Positions 8,194-17,033 are shown, numbered from the stretch's first letter. The stretch is DNA of 64,000 nt from Halosaccharopolyspora lacisalsi (GCF_014137975.1 NZ_JACGWZ010000001.1:930001-994000), one strand, 5' to 3'. Program-made: numbers and translations. The notes: generated by a model from the letters alone, not told the origin.

Positions 8194-9166
8194 GTCCTGC
8201 TCCGTTGGCTTGTCGTGCTGTCTCGCCCTCGGCGAGCACGGTGTCGAGGTGGACGCGCGAGGGCAACCCGTCCATGTCGCCCTCGCTGGTGGTGGTGATG
8301 GCGCCGACCGCGCAGGCGCGGCGCAGGGCCCGTTGCTGCTCGACTCCTTCCAGCCGGGCGCTGATCCACCCCGCCGCGAAGCCGTCACCGGCCCCGACGG
8401 TGTCGACAGCGCGCACCGGGAAGGCCGGTGCCCGCAGGGTCCCGTCTCGCGAGCGCAGGAGGGCGCCATCGGTACCGAGCTTGACCACGACCTGCGAGAC
8501 CCCGCGGTCGAGGTAGAAGTCCGCGATCCGCTCGGCGCTGGTCGCGCCGGTGAGGGTTCGTCCCTCGGCGAGCCCGGGAAGCACCCAGTCCGCCCGCGCG
8601 GCCAGGTCGTTGACCACGGTCGTCATCTCGGAGCTGTCCCGCCACAGCGAGGGACGCAGGTTGGGGTCGAACGAGACCGTGGCTCCGGCGGCGCGGGCGG
8701 TCGCGATCGCGCGGAACGTGAAGTCGCGGGTCTCCGCGCTCAGCGCGGGAAAGATCCCGGTCACGTGCAGGTGTCGCGCCGCCCCGATGACCTCGTGGGC
8801 GGAGGGGGACCACCCGAGGCTCGACGCGGCCGAACCGCGCCGGAAGTACACGACCGTGGGGTCGCCGCTGTGGACGCGGTTCTTGAGCTGGAACCCGGTC
8901 GGCGCCGACGGTTCGGTCCGGAGCGCGGAAACGTCGACGCCCTCGCCCGCGAGGGTCTCGCGCGCCCGCGTGCCGAACGGGTCGGGTCCGACCTGGCCCA
9001 GGTAGCCGACCCGGTGGCCCAGCCGGGCCAGCCCGACCGCGACGTTCATCTCGGCTCCGGCCAGGCGCTGCTCGAAGTGGTCGACCTCGGACAGCGGCCG
9101 GTGATCGGTGGCGACGAACATCGCCATGATCTCACCGAACGTGACGACATCCGGTGCTTCAGGCAT
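8171..9166 (-). CDS. PfkB-family sugar kinase, 2-keto-3-deoxygluconate kinase-like
   Basis: A 331-residue ribokinase-fold kinase. The N-terminal VVTFGEIMAMF and GGA-like AGAEMNVAVGLARLG segment, the SFDPNLRPSLW block and the catalytic D255-TVGAGD261 motif are all intact. Overall pattern is closest to 2-keto-3-deoxygluconate kinases, which make KDG 6-phosphate, but ketohexoses and other keto-sugars are used by relatives. It overlaps the FAH-family gene upstream by 8 bases and hxlA downstream by 23 bases. No KDPG aldolase is present in the operon, so the phosphorylated product may instead go to the hexulose-phosphate enzymes encoded next. That link is inference. Confidence 0.82.
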   Translation of the reverse strand: MPEAPDVVTFGEIMAMFVATDHRPLSEVDHFEQRLAGAEMNVAVGLARLGHRVGYLGQVGPDPFGTRARETLAGEGVDVSALRTEPSAPTGFQLKNRVHSGDPTVVYFRRGSAASSLGWSPSAHEVIGAARHLHVTGIFPALSAETRDFTFRAIATARAAGATVSFDPNLRPSLWRDSSEMTTVVNDLAARADWVLPGLAEGRTLTGATSAERIADFYLDRGVSQVVVKLGTDGALLRSRDGTLRAPAFPVRAVDTVGAGDGFAAGWISARLEGVEQQRALRRACAVGAITTTSEGDMDGLPSRVHLDTVLAEGETARQANGAGRATTSSA

Positions 9167-9941
9167 GGTCGACCTCCCGGTCAGTGGCGTCCTCGGCGGC
9201 GACGACCGGGTTGGTCAGCGCGCCGATCCCGGCGACCGCGGCGGTGACGACGTCCCCCGGGGCGATCGCGCCGAAGGTCGAGGGAGCCCCGGTCAGGACG
9301 ACGTCTCCCGGGCGGAGCTCGACGAGCGTGGACAGGTAGGACACCGACTCGGTGACGCTTCGCGCGAGGTCGGCGGTCGAGCCTTCGGCGATCGTCGCAC
9401 CGTTGCGGGTCAGGGTGATCGCCGCGTCGGTGGGGTCGGCCTCGGTCTCGATCCACGGGCCGAGCGGGGTGAAGCCCCGTCGGCTCTTGGCCTCGGTCCA
9501 GCGGGGATCGTCCTGCTGGGCCCGCCGCGCGGTGATGTCGAGGGAGACGGTCAGGCCCAACAGCTCGACGTCGCGGGGTCGCACCCGCCACAGGGGTGCT
9601 CCGACCACGGCGGCGACCTCGGCCTCGGCGTCCACCCGGCCGATGTCCGCCGGAATCGGTATCGCCTCGCCCGGCCCCGACACGCTGGCCGCGGCCTTGA
9701 GGAACGCCCGAGGTGGGGTGGCCCGGTCGCCCGGTCCCGTGTTGCGGGCCATCCCGAACACCGTGGACGGCCGGACGGGGGCGAGCAATTCCTCGGGTGT
9801 CCCGGACTCCTCCGGGGTCGTGCGGCAGGCGCGTGCCACGTCACCGGGGGTGAGGGCGTCGTCGGCGACCGGGTGCAGCCGTTGTCCGGCCAGGACGCCG
9901 GCGCTGGTCCGCCCGTCCTCGCGGTAGCGCACGACCCTCAC
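9159..9941 (-). CDS. Fumarylacetoacetate hydrolase (FAH) family protein
   Basis: A 260-residue FAH-fold enzyme. Family features are the IGRVDAEAEVAAVVG metal-site region, the RGFTPLGPWIET substrate loop and LRPGDVVLTGAPSTFGA near the C-terminus. FAH enzymes hydrolyse, decarboxylate or dehydrate beta-keto or 2-keto acids, including sugar-derived 2-keto-3-deoxy acids. In this operon a sugar-acid role is more likely than aromatic catabolism. The usual His-Asp catalytic start of true FAH is not evident. The GTG at 9941 overlaps the MFS stop (GTGA) and has GGGAGGGG upstream. Substrate cannot be assigned from sequence. Confidence 0.82.
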   Translation of the reverse strand: MRVVRYREDGRTSAGVLAGQRLHPVADDALTPGDVARACRTTPEESGTPEELLAPVRPSTVFGMARNTGPGDRATPPRAFLKAAASVSGPGEAIPIPADIGRVDAEAEVAAVVGAPLWRVRPRDVELLGLTVSLDITARRAQQDDPRWTEAKSRRGFTPLGPWIETEADPTDAAITLTRNGATIAEGSTADLARSVTESVSYLSTLVELRPGDVVLTGAPSTFGAIAPGDVVTAAVAGIGALTNPVVAAEDATDREVDHA

Positions 9942-11257
9942 GAGACGTTCCCCTCCCGGGTCGTCGCGGTGTCCGCTTCGTCCTCGGGAGGAGCTGCGTA
10001 GGAGCCGGACCCGACGAAGGGGATGATCAGCGCGGCCAGCACGACGGTGACCGCCATCAGCACGAACGAGGCGGCGTTCGACCCGGTCGCGCTGTTGAGC
10101 CAGCCGACGATGAAGGCCCCGACGAAGCCGCCGACCGAACCGGCCGCGTTGACCAGCGCGATCCCGGCTCCGGCGAAGTTGCTGGGCAGTGACTCCGAGA
10201 CGTAGGCGAAGTAGGGACCGTACGGCGCGTACATGGCACCACCGGCCAGCACCAGCAGACCGAACGCGAGCCAGAAGTTGTCGGGACCGAGCAGGTAGGA
10301 CAGGTAGAAGGCGACACCGCCGGACAACAGCCACGGCCACACGTAGCGCGGGCGGCTCGCGGCGCGGTCGGAGGCCCGGGAGTTGAGCACCATGAGCACG
10401 GACGCCACGGCGAACGGGACGGCCGAGAGCAGGCCGGTCATCCCGATGCCCTGCCCGGTTCCGGCGCGCACGATGCTGGGCAGCCAGAACACCAGCCCGT
10501 ACACGCCGACGCTCCACAGCAGGTACTGCACGGACAGCAGCACGACCGGCCGCGACCGGAGCGCCTCCATGTACGAACCGGCCGGGGTGTAGCCCGCGCG
10601 CTCCCGGTCCAGCTCGGCGACCACGTTGTCCTTTTCGGACTTATTGAGCCACTTCGCCTGGGTGGGGTGGTCGGAGACCAGGGCGCGGAACACGAACGCC
10701 CACAGGATCGCGGGCAGTCCCTCCAGGATGAACATCTCTCGCCAGCTGGTGAGCTCGATGATGTATCCGGACACGGCGTTGAGCCACATGACCGTGATCG
10801 GGTTGCCCAGGATCAGGATGGCGTTGGCGCTGCCCCGCTCGCGCTTGGTGAACCAGCGGCCCAGGAACACGACCATGGCGGGCAGGACGGCCGCCTCCAC
10901 GGAACCGAGCAGGAAGCGCACCACGATCAGCAGCACCGCGCTGCTGAGCAGGCCCTGAACGGTGGCGAGGGCTCCCCACGCGAGGGTGCACCAGAAGATC
11001 AGCCCGCGTACGCTGCGCCGCTCCGCGTAGATCGTGCCGGGAATCTGGAACAGGGTGTAGCCGAGGAAGAACGAGGCGCCGATCAGCGAGGACATCGCAC
11101 CGCTGATGTCGAGGTCGGCTCGCATGCCGCCGGCGACGGCGATCGAGAAGTTGGACCGGTCGAGGTAGGCCAGCGAGTAGGTCACGAACGCGACCGGAAG
11201 CAGGCGCATCCAGCGCTGCCTGCCCAGTGCGGCGGGGGTGGGTGGTGCTGATGTCAC
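9938..11257 (-). CDS. MFS transporter, anion:cation symporter (ACS)-like
   Basis: A 439-residue, twelve-helix major facilitator. The loop 2-3 region and the N-terminal YLDRSNFSIA motif are typical of the ACS family, whose members import organic acids such as hexuronates, galactonate, glucarate or phthalate by proton symport. The GTG at 11257 is preferred over the in-frame codon at 11314 because the protein then starts MTSAPP just before the first helix and has a purine-rich GAGAG ahead. It is the first gene of the five-gene operon and is divergent from an IclR regulator. Together these suggest uptake of a sugar acid that is processed by the downstream enzymes. Confidence 0.88.
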   Translation of the reverse strand: MTSAPPTPAALGRQRWMRLLPVAFVTYSLAYLDRSNFSIAVAGGMRADLDISGAMSSLIGASFFLGYTLFQIPGTIYAERRSVRGLIFWCTLAWGALATVQGLLSSAVLLIVVRFLLGSVEAAVLPAMVVFLGRWFTKRERGSANAILILGNPITVMWLNAVSGYIIELTSWREMFILEGLPAILWAFVFRALVSDHPTQAKWLNKSEKDNVVAELDRERAGYTPAGSYMEALRSRPVVLLSVQYLLWSVGVYGLVFWLPSIVRAGTGQGIGMTGLLSAVPFAVASVLMVLNSRASDRAASRPRYVWPWLLSGGVAFYLSYLLGPDNFWLAFGLLVLAGGAMYAPYGPYFAYVSESLPSNFAGAGIALVNAAGSVGGFVGAFIVGWLNSATGSNAASFVLMAVTVVLAALIIPFVGSGSYAAPPEDEADTATTREGNVS

Positions 11258-11299
11258 GGTGCTCTCTTTGCAGGTTTTCCGCGATGCGGGAAGCTTTTC

Positions 11300-11315
11300 A
11301 GTGTTACGGAACACT
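11300..11315. promoter_or_regulatory. Candidate IclR operator
   Basis: AGTGTTACGGAACACT has perfect 6-base inverted arms (AGTGTT/AACACT) around a CG-centred ACGG spacer. It sits between the MFS start (11257) and the IclR gene (11420), where the regulator would be expected to bind and control both directions. IclR-family sites often have this TGTTnCGnAACA form. Assignment is by symmetry and position only. Confidence 0.5.
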
Positions 11316-11419
11316 AGAATGTTCTTGGGGTGCAGTCAACAGGTGGCGGTACCATGTCCCCGACGTCGAAGCGGCGATCCTCGTCGTGAAGGAGGGGTCG
11401 CGGAGGAGGGGGAGGTACG

Positions 11420-12208
11420 GTGCCGGAAGAGCGGGGAGGACCACGTTCTCGGGAGCCGCAGAGCGGCGACATGGTCGGCAAGGCGCTGCGCCTGCTGACC
11501 CTGCTCGGTGACGCGCCCCGGGGCATGACCCTGTCCGAGCTGGCGCGCCAGGCCGGTTACCCGATCAGCACGACGCATCGGCTGCTGTCGTCCATCGCCC
11601 GGGAGGAGTTCGCCGTTCTCGACGACGAGCGGCGCTGGAACCTCGGGCTGCGCATGTTCGAGCTGGGCCAGCGCGTGCTGCACGCGCGAGGGTTCGCCGG
11701 GGTCGCCACTCCGGTCCTGCAGCGGATCACCCGGCAAACCGGCGAGTCCACCCTGATGTCGGTGCTGGAGCACGAACAGCAGCTGTACGTGCACTACGTC
11801 GAGGGGACTCATCAGGTCCGGATCACCGGCGAGCCGGGCAGGCGCGGCCCGCTGCACTGCACGGCCATGGGCAAGTGCCTGATCGCGTTCGCGCCGCGGG
11901 ACCGGCGGGAGCAACTGCTGAACGAACTCGAACTGCCGCCCGTGGGGGCGAAGACGATCACCGATCGGGAGCGGTTCCGCGCCGAGGTCGAGGAGGTGCG
12001 TCGCCGGGGCTACGCGATCGCCGACGAGGAGCACGAGGAGGGGATCCGCGCGATCGGTGTCCCGGTCCTGGATCCCGGCGGTATCGCCGTCGCCAGCATC
12101 TCCGCGGCCGCTCCCGCTTTCCGCAGTTCGATCGAGACGATGCACACCTACTTCGAGCCGCTGCAGCAGGGCGCGAAGGAACTGGCCGTCGGTCTGCCGA
12201 ATCGCTAG
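11420..12208 (+). CDS. IclR-family transcriptional regulator
   Basis: A 262-residue regulator with an N-terminal winged helix-turn-helix (residues about 15-80, TLSELARQAGYPISTTHRLL) and a C-terminal IclR effector domain (about 90-255), including the LHCTAMGKCLIA loop and GIRAIGVPVLD. The GTG start has GGGGGAGG just upstream. It is divergent from the MFS-FAH-kinase-HPS-PHI operon and is its obvious candidate regulator, probably a repressor released by a pathway metabolite. The shared 160-base spacer carries a palindrome at 11300-11315. Confidence 0.9.
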   Translation: MPEERGGPRSREPQSGDMVGKALRLLTLLGDAPRGMTLSELARQAGYPISTTHRLLSSIAREEFAVLDDERRWNLGLRMFELGQRVLHARGFAGVATPVLQRITRQTGESTLMSVLEHEQQLYVHYVEGTHQVRITGEPGRRGPLHCTAMGKCLIAFAPRDRREQLLNELELPPVGAKTITDRERFRAEVEEVRRRGYAIADEEHEEGIRAIGVPVLDPGGIAVASISAAAPAFRSSIETMHTYFEPLQQGAKELAVGLPNR

Positions 12209-12338
12209 GCGAGGGGCTCCCCGGTGCCGGAGGTCGAGGAACTCGTCACCGTCCGGCGATCACTCGATCGAGCGAGATGAGCCCCCCTTGGGGTTCTCGT
12301 CGACTCCGGATCACCGAAAAAGGGAGACTCTTCTCTTC

Positions 12339-13472
12339 GTGTTCGGGATCATCCGCCCGTGTCGGCACCGGCTGTCCGAACGCCTGCACACCGACTGGTC
12401 GCTCACCTGTGCGGGCTGTTCCTGGCGCTGCGGAGCGAGCACGGCGAGGCCGCGCGCACCGCGACGAACTACGACGGGCTCGTGATCTCCGTGCTGGTCG
12501 AAGCGCAGTCGGGGGAGGTGGCGCCCCGACGCCGGGCCGGGCCGTGTCCGCTGCGCGGGATGCGCCGGGCCTCGGTCGTTCGGGGCGAGGGTGCGCGGCT
12601 GGCCGCCGCGGTGTCCCTGGTGCTGGCTTCGGTGAAGCTGCGCGACCACGCCGACGACGGCGACGGGGCGCTCCGTCACGCGGCCCTCGCGGAGCCGGCT
12701 CGCCGGACGGCAGCGCGCTGGGGCGAGCGGGGTGGGACCTCGGGTGCGCACGTCGGTTTCGACGCGGCGCTGCTCACGGAGGCGGCGGGACGGCAGCAGG
12801 GGGTCGAGGAGTCGCTGTCGCCGGGCGATTCGGTGCTGGTCGCCACCGAGCCGACCGGGCTCGCCACGAGCGCGGCGCCCGGGCACACCGCCGTGCTCGC
12901 CGAGCGTCCGGCGAACGCGGAACCGCTGGCCGAGGTGGGCCGGCTGTTCGGCCGCGCGGCGCACCTGCTCGACGCCGCCGAGGACCTGGCCGCCGACGCG
13001 GCGAACGGGTCCTGGAACCCGCTGGTCGCGACCGCCACCGATCCGGACGGGGCGCGGCGGCTCTGCGACGACGCGGTGCACGGGGTGCGGCTGGCGTTGC
13101 GCGAGGTCGAGTTCACCGACTCGAAGCTGGTGCACGCGTTGCTGGTGCACGAGTTGGAGCAGGCGGTGCGGCGCGCGTTCGGCCACGCGGTCGCCTCGAA
13201 GGACGGACAGGACGCTGCCGAAGCGGTCCCCTCAGGACGGAGAGGGCGGTGGGTGCTGGTCGCCGAAGTTCCGCGTCCCGTCGCGGAAGCGTCATGCCGC
13301 CGTGGGCTGCCTGCTCGTCCCCTGCATGTGCTGCAGCTGCCAGTTCTGCTGCCGGGACCCGTGTCCCGGGCCGCGCAGCGGAGAGCCGCACGGAGCGTTG
13401 TGCTCGGACTGCTGTGACTGTGACTGCTGCCAGTGTGGCCAGGCCTGCGAGTGCTGCAGCTGCGACTGCTGA
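12339..13472 (+). pseudogene. DUF5685 family protein interrupted by two compensating frameshifts
   Basis: Matches the actinobacterial DUF5685 family but in three pieces. The N-terminus (GTG at 12339, FGIIRPCRHRLSERLHTDW) is in one frame to about 12398. The body, from AHLCGLFLALR to about residue VASKDGQDAAEAV, is in a second frame from about 12401 to 13230. The Cys-rich tail (CMCCSCQFCC and CSDCCDCDCC) returns to the first frame and ends at 13472. One base appears missing at the TGG-TC-GCT junction near 12400. One appears extra in a CCCC run near 13230. All segments keep strong family similarity and codon bias, so the lesions are recent or are sequence errors. If intact the product would be a membrane-associated, Cys-rich protein of unknown function. 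Confidence 0.78.
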
Positions 13473-13507
13473 GCGGGACTCGCTCCGGGGGGTGAGCGGA
13501 GTTACAA

Positions 13508-13545
13508 ACCGATTCGGTCGCTTTACCAACCGAACTGGTCGGTAA
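13508..13545. promoter_or_regulatory. Paired palindromes, candidate TetR operators
   Basis: Two inverted repeats lie just upstream of the TetR start (13565). The first, ACCGATTCGGT (13508-13518), is a perfect 11-base palindrome. The second spans 13523-13545 with arms TTACCnACC and GGTnGGTAA around five bases. Their spacing and closeness to the start suit autorepression of the TetR-MMPL operon. Confidence 0.6.
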
Positions 13546-13564
13546 CTCTTGTAGGATCGGGGAC

Positions 13565-14161
13565 GTGACGAGATCGTTCCGGGAACAGGTGGACGAACGG
13601 ATCCTCGACCACGCGGCCGAGCTGTTCGCCCAGCACGGGTTCGCCCAGACATCGCTGAAGGCGCTGGCCGAGGCGGTCGGCCTGTCCAAGGCCGGCCTGC
13701 TGCATCACTATCCCAGCAAGGAAGCTATCCACGAGGCCGCGCTGGAGACGGGACGCGCGCAGGCTCGCCTGGTTTTCGACGACGTCGCCGACCTGCCGTC
13801 CGGTCCTCGGCGGGATCGGCGCGCGCTGGAACTGCTGACCGACGTCGCCCTGGACAGGCCCGGCTTGGTGGCGCTGGCGTTCCAGCCGATCACGGCACCG
13901 GCCGACCACCCCGCGGTGCTCGACGGCGCGGACATGCTCATCCACGAGATCTTCGTCCTCGATCCGGAGGAGGGGCACTGCTCGGAACGACTCGTCCGGG
14001 TGGTCGGCGCGCTGAGCGCCCTGGCCGTGCTCACCCTGGCCGCCAACCGCGAGGGGAACAAGACCACGTGGCGGCCCCGGATCATCACCACCTGCTTCGA
14101 CGCGCTCGGCCACGCCGGCGCCGAGGCTTCTTCGTACGGTTCCGACCCGCTGGAGGACTGA
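13565..14161 (+). CDS. TetR-family regulator of the adjacent MMPL exporter
   Basis: A 198-residue TetR-type repressor. The N-terminal helix-turn-helix is clear (LFAQHGFAQTSLKALAEAVG then GLLHHYPSKEAI, residues about 18-55). The C-terminal ligand domain is not assignable to a subfamily. The GTG start lies 20 bases after a pair of palindromes. The stop is six bases from the start of the MMPL gene, so the two form an operon in which the regulator probably senses the exporter's substrate. Confidence 0.88.
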   Translation: MTRSFREQVDERILDHAAELFAQHGFAQTSLKALAEAVGLSKAGLLHHYPSKEAIHEAALETGRAQARLVFDDVADLPSGPRRDRRALELLTDVALDRPGLVALAFQPITAPADHPAVLDGADMLIHEIFVLDPEEGHCSERLVRVVGALSALAVLTLAANREGNKTTWRPRIITTCFDALGHAGAEASSYGSDPLED

Positions 14162-14167
14162 CTTCGC

Positions 14168-16360
14168 ATGGCACGTCTGTTATACCGGCTGGGAGCCGGT
14201 GCCCAACGGCACCGGTTACTCGTCGTCCTGGTGTGGTTGGTGGCCCTCGCCGGCGCGGGCTTGGGCGCGGCGACCCTCTCCGGTCCCACCTCGGACAGCT
14301 TCTCCATCCCGGGTCAGGAGTCCTCCATCGCCCGGGACAAGCTCCAGAAGGAGTTCGACTCGGGTGGTGGCGCCACCGCCAAGGTGGTGATGAAAGCCCC
14401 GGACGGGCAGCAGCTGACCGCTCCCGCCAACGCCGCCGAGGTCAAGAGCCTGGTCTCCGAACTGGGCGAACAGCCCGGAGTCACCACGGCCAGCGACCCG
14501 CTGAACCCGGGAGCGCCGACGGTCAGTCCCGACCGGACCACGGCCTACAGCACGGTCACCTACGGCTCCGCCGCCGGTGAGATCACCAGCGACCAGCGCA
14601 GCGCCCTGCTCGGCACCGTCGAGCGGGCCGACGACGGCGCGTTCACCGTCGCGGTGAGCGGCCAGGCCACGATGGCCACCCCCTCCGTCGGCGGTCCGAT
14701 GGAGGCGATCGGCGTCATCGTCGCCCTGGTGATCCTCGCCATGACCTACGGTTCGCTGGTCGCGGCGGGCATGAACCTGATCACCGCCGGAGTGGGCGTG
14801 GGCATCGGTGCGCTGGGCGTCAGCATCGCCACCGGCTTCATGGAGCTGCAGTCCACCACCTCCATCCTGGCCACGATGCTGGGCCTGGCGGTCGGCATCG
14901 ACTACGCCCTGTTCATCATCAACCGGCACCGCCAGGAGCTCCGGCGCGGCACGGACGTCGAGACCTCCGTGGCCACCGCCGTGGGCACCGCGGGTTCGGC
15001 GGTGGTGACGGCGGGCATCACCGTGTTCATCGCCCTGGCCGGGCTCTCGGTCGTGGGCATCCCCTTCCTCACCCAGATGGGGATCGCGGCGGCGGCGACC
15101 ATCGTCGTGGCCGTGCTCGTGGCCATCACCCTGGTCCCGGCCGTGCTCGGTTACCTCGGTCGCCGCGTGCTGCCCCGCAAGCAGCGCGATGCCCCGGTCG
15201 AGGCCGACTCCCAGCGCGAGCGGGGCTTCTACCAGGGGTGGATCGGTGTGATCACCCGCCGCCGAGTGCCGGTGCTGCTGATCGCGCTCGTCGCGCTCGG
15301 TGTCGTGGCGGTCCCCGCCGCCTCCATGCAGACCACGCTGGTCCAAACCCCCGGCGAGGGCACCACCCAGGCGAAGGCGCAACAGCTGCTCGCCGACGGT
15401 TTCGGCCCGGGGGTAAACGGTCCGCTCGTGGCCCTCTTCGAGGGCAGTGACGCTCCGCAAACCGCGCAGCGGGCCGGTGGCGCCATCGCCGAGCTCGACG
15501 ACGTCGCCACCGTCACGCCCCCCGTGCCCAACGCGAGCGGTGACGCCGCCATGCTCACCGTGATCCCGGAGTCCGGTCCCGCCAGTCGGGCCACCGAGCA
15601 GCTCGTCGGCGACCTGCGCTCCGAACTGGACGGCGTCGCCGGTGCGGAGAGCTACGTGACCGGAACCACGGCCGTCAGCGTCGACGTCGCCCAGGCCCTG
15701 GACAGCGCGCTGCCGGTCTACCTCGTCCTGGTCGTGGGGTTGGCGCTGGTCCTGCTCGTGCTGGTCTTCCGCTCCATCCCGGTGCCGCTGGTCGGCGTGC
15801 TCGGCTTCCTGCTGACCCTGGGAGCCGCGCTCGGCGCGACCGTGGCGGTGTTCCAGTGGGGCTGGCTGAGCGGGGCGGTCAGTCTCGACAGCACCGGACC
15901 GCTGATCAGCCTCACCCCGATCCTGATGATCGGCATCCTGTTCGGCCTCGCGATGGACTACCAGGTCTTCCTGGTCTCCCGCATGCACGAGGCCCATCAC
16001 CGGGGCCACGCGTCCCGCGAGGCGATCGTCACCGGCTTCCGCCAGGCCGCCCCGGTCGTCGTCGCAGCGGCGCTGATCATGTTCTCCGTGTTCGCCGGGT
16101 TCGTTCCCGCGGGCAACGCCACCATCAAGTCCATCGCCTTCGCGCTGGCGATCGGCATCCTGGTGGACGCCTTCGTGGTGCGCATGGTTCTCGTCCCGGC
16201 CACCCTGGCGCTGCTCGGTGAGCGGGCGTGGTGGCTGCCCCGCTGGCTGCGCTGGTTGCCCGTCCTCGACGTGGAGGGCACCGCGCTCACCGACGGCGAC
16301 GGAACGCGCGGCGAAACGCGGTCCGACGAGGAGCGGACCCGTGTCGACGTGAATCCGTGA
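14168..16360 (+). CDS. MMPL-family RND transporter
   Basis: A 730-residue RND-superfamily membrane protein of the MMPL type, which exports lipids, siderophores or drugs using the proton gradient. Two homologous halves are visible, each with one helix, an extracytoplasmic domain and a block of helices. The D-Y pair expected in the proton relay helix occurs in each half (LAVGIDYALFI and LAMDYQVFLVSR). The C-terminus is short and charged. It is co-transcribed with the TetR gene upstream and ends just before two strong hairpins. The substrate is unknown; a role in drug efflux is a guess from the TetR pairing. Confidence 0.9.
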   Translation: MARLLYRLGAGAQRHRLLVVLVWLVALAGAGLGAATLSGPTSDSFSIPGQESSIARDKLQKEFDSGGGATAKVVMKAPDGQQLTAPANAAEVKSLVSELGEQPGVTTASDPLNPGAPTVSPDRTTAYSTVTYGSAAGEITSDQRSALLGTVERADDGAFTVAVSGQATMATPSVGGPMEAIGVIVALVILAMTYGSLVAAGMNLITAGVGVGIGALGVSIATGFMELQSTTSILATMLGLAVGIDYALFIINRHRQELRRGTDVETSVATAVGTAGSAVVTAGITVFIALAGLSVVGIPFLTQMGIAAAATIVVAVLVAITLVPAVLGYLGRRVLPRKQRDAPVEADSQRERGFYQGWIGVITRRRVPVLLIALVALGVVAVPAASMQTTLVQTPGEGTTQAKAQQLLADGFGPGVNGPLVALFEGSDAPQTAQRAGGAIAELDDVATVTPPVPNASGDAAMLTVIPESGPASRATEQLVGDLRSELDGVAGAESYVTGTTAVSVDVAQALDSALPVYLVLVVGLALVLLVLVFRSIPVPLVGVLGFLLTLGAALGATVAVFQWGWLSGAVSLDSTGPLISLTPILMIGILFGLAMDYQVFLVSRMHEAHHRGHASREAIVTGFRQAAPVVVAAALIMFSVFAGFVPAGNATIKSIAFALAIGILVDAFVVRMVLVPATLALLGERAWWLPRWLRWLPVLDVEGTALTDGDGTRGETRSDEERTRVDVNP

Positions 16361-16365
16361 GCGAA

Positions 16366-16406
16366 CCGGGGCCCGGCACCGAAACGCCTTCGGCGCCGGG
16401 CCCCGG
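16366..16406 (+). terminator. Strong hairpin after the MMPL gene
   Basis: Arms CCGGGGCCCGGC (16366-16377) and GCCGGGCCCCGG (16395-16406) pair perfectly over 12 bases with a 17-base loop. The hairpin begins five bases after the MMPL stop. There is no T-run, as is common in GC-rich actinobacteria. Confidence 0.7.
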
Positions 16407-16417
16407 CGACGGTTCGG

Positions 16418-16466
16418 GGCGAACGCGTCGCTCTGGCGGCGTGGTTGCCAAAACGACGCGTTCACC
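16418..16466. repeat. Intergenic hairpin, diverged copy of the GTGAACG family
   Basis: GGCGAACGCGTCG (16418-16430) pairs with CGACGCGTTCACC (16454-16466) with one mismatch. An inner TGGC/GCCA stem lies between. The 3' arm ends in CGTTCACC, as in the two other members at 20473-20521 and 44213-44261. It lies between the convergent MMPL and VOC genes and may terminate both. Confidence 0.6.
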
Positions 16467-16515
16467 ACGGCGCTGCGGCCCGCCCGGTCGGACACCGCTG
16501 CCGGAGAACGTCGCT

Positions 16516-16869
16516 TCAGTACCGGACGCGGAAGTTGCCGATGAAGGTGACCTCGTTGCCGTCGGGGTCGGTGATGGTCGACAGCCGCACGTCCTTGGTG
16601 GCCGCCCGGATCGCTCCGGCCTCCACGCCCCGCTCCGCGAGGTCGGCGACGTGCCGGTCCAGGTCGTCCACGGCGAGGTTCAGCAGTCCGAGACCGGCGC
16701 GCTCCTCGTCGCGGAACACCTGGACCCAGCCGCTGCCGGTGACCTGCCACTCGGCCAGGTCCTCCATCGGGCGGTTGTCGGCCGGGCGTCCGAGCAGTCG
16801 TTCGTACCAGGCGCGTGCCGCCTCGAAGTCGGCCACCGGCACGACGGCGAGAACGTGATCGACGGACAT
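16516..16869 (-). CDS. VOC (glyoxalase/bleomycin resistance) superfamily protein
   Basis: A 117-residue single VOC domain with the repeated beta-alpha-beta-beta-beta pattern (VLAVVPVADFEAARAWYERLLG and the C-terminal ITDPDGNEVTFIGNF). GGAG precedes the ATG at 16869. Such proteins are small metal-dependent enzymes or binding proteins; the reaction is not predictable here. It is convergent with the MMPL gene and divergent from the metallophosphoesterase. A longer in-frame start near 16959 would add an Arg-rich stretch not seen in the family. Confidence 0.85.
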   Translation of the reverse strand: MSVDHVLAVVPVADFEAARAWYERLLGRPADNRPMEDLAEWQVTGSGWVQVFRDEERAGLGLLNLAVDDLDRHVADLAERGVEAGAIRAATKDVRLSTITDPDGNEVTFIGNFRVRY

Positions 16870-17033
16870 GCTGAGCTCCTCGCGTTGTCTGCTCCGCGGT
16901 TCCGCGGCTTCGCGGCCCGACGGTCCCGGGGTGGACCGGACGGTTCTCGCCGAAACCACCCGAACCGGCGGGGGAGCGCGGTGTCGGGTACGTCATAGCC
17001 GCACCTCGGGTACCGCCCGGTAGGGTCTGACGC

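Noticed and set aside
6934-12250. A shared 17-base string at 6934-6950 (end of the espG-like gene) and 12234-12250 (after the iclR stop)
   Set aside because: Only two copies, no flanking symmetry and no mobile element; coincidence in GC-rich DNA is the simplest explanation.
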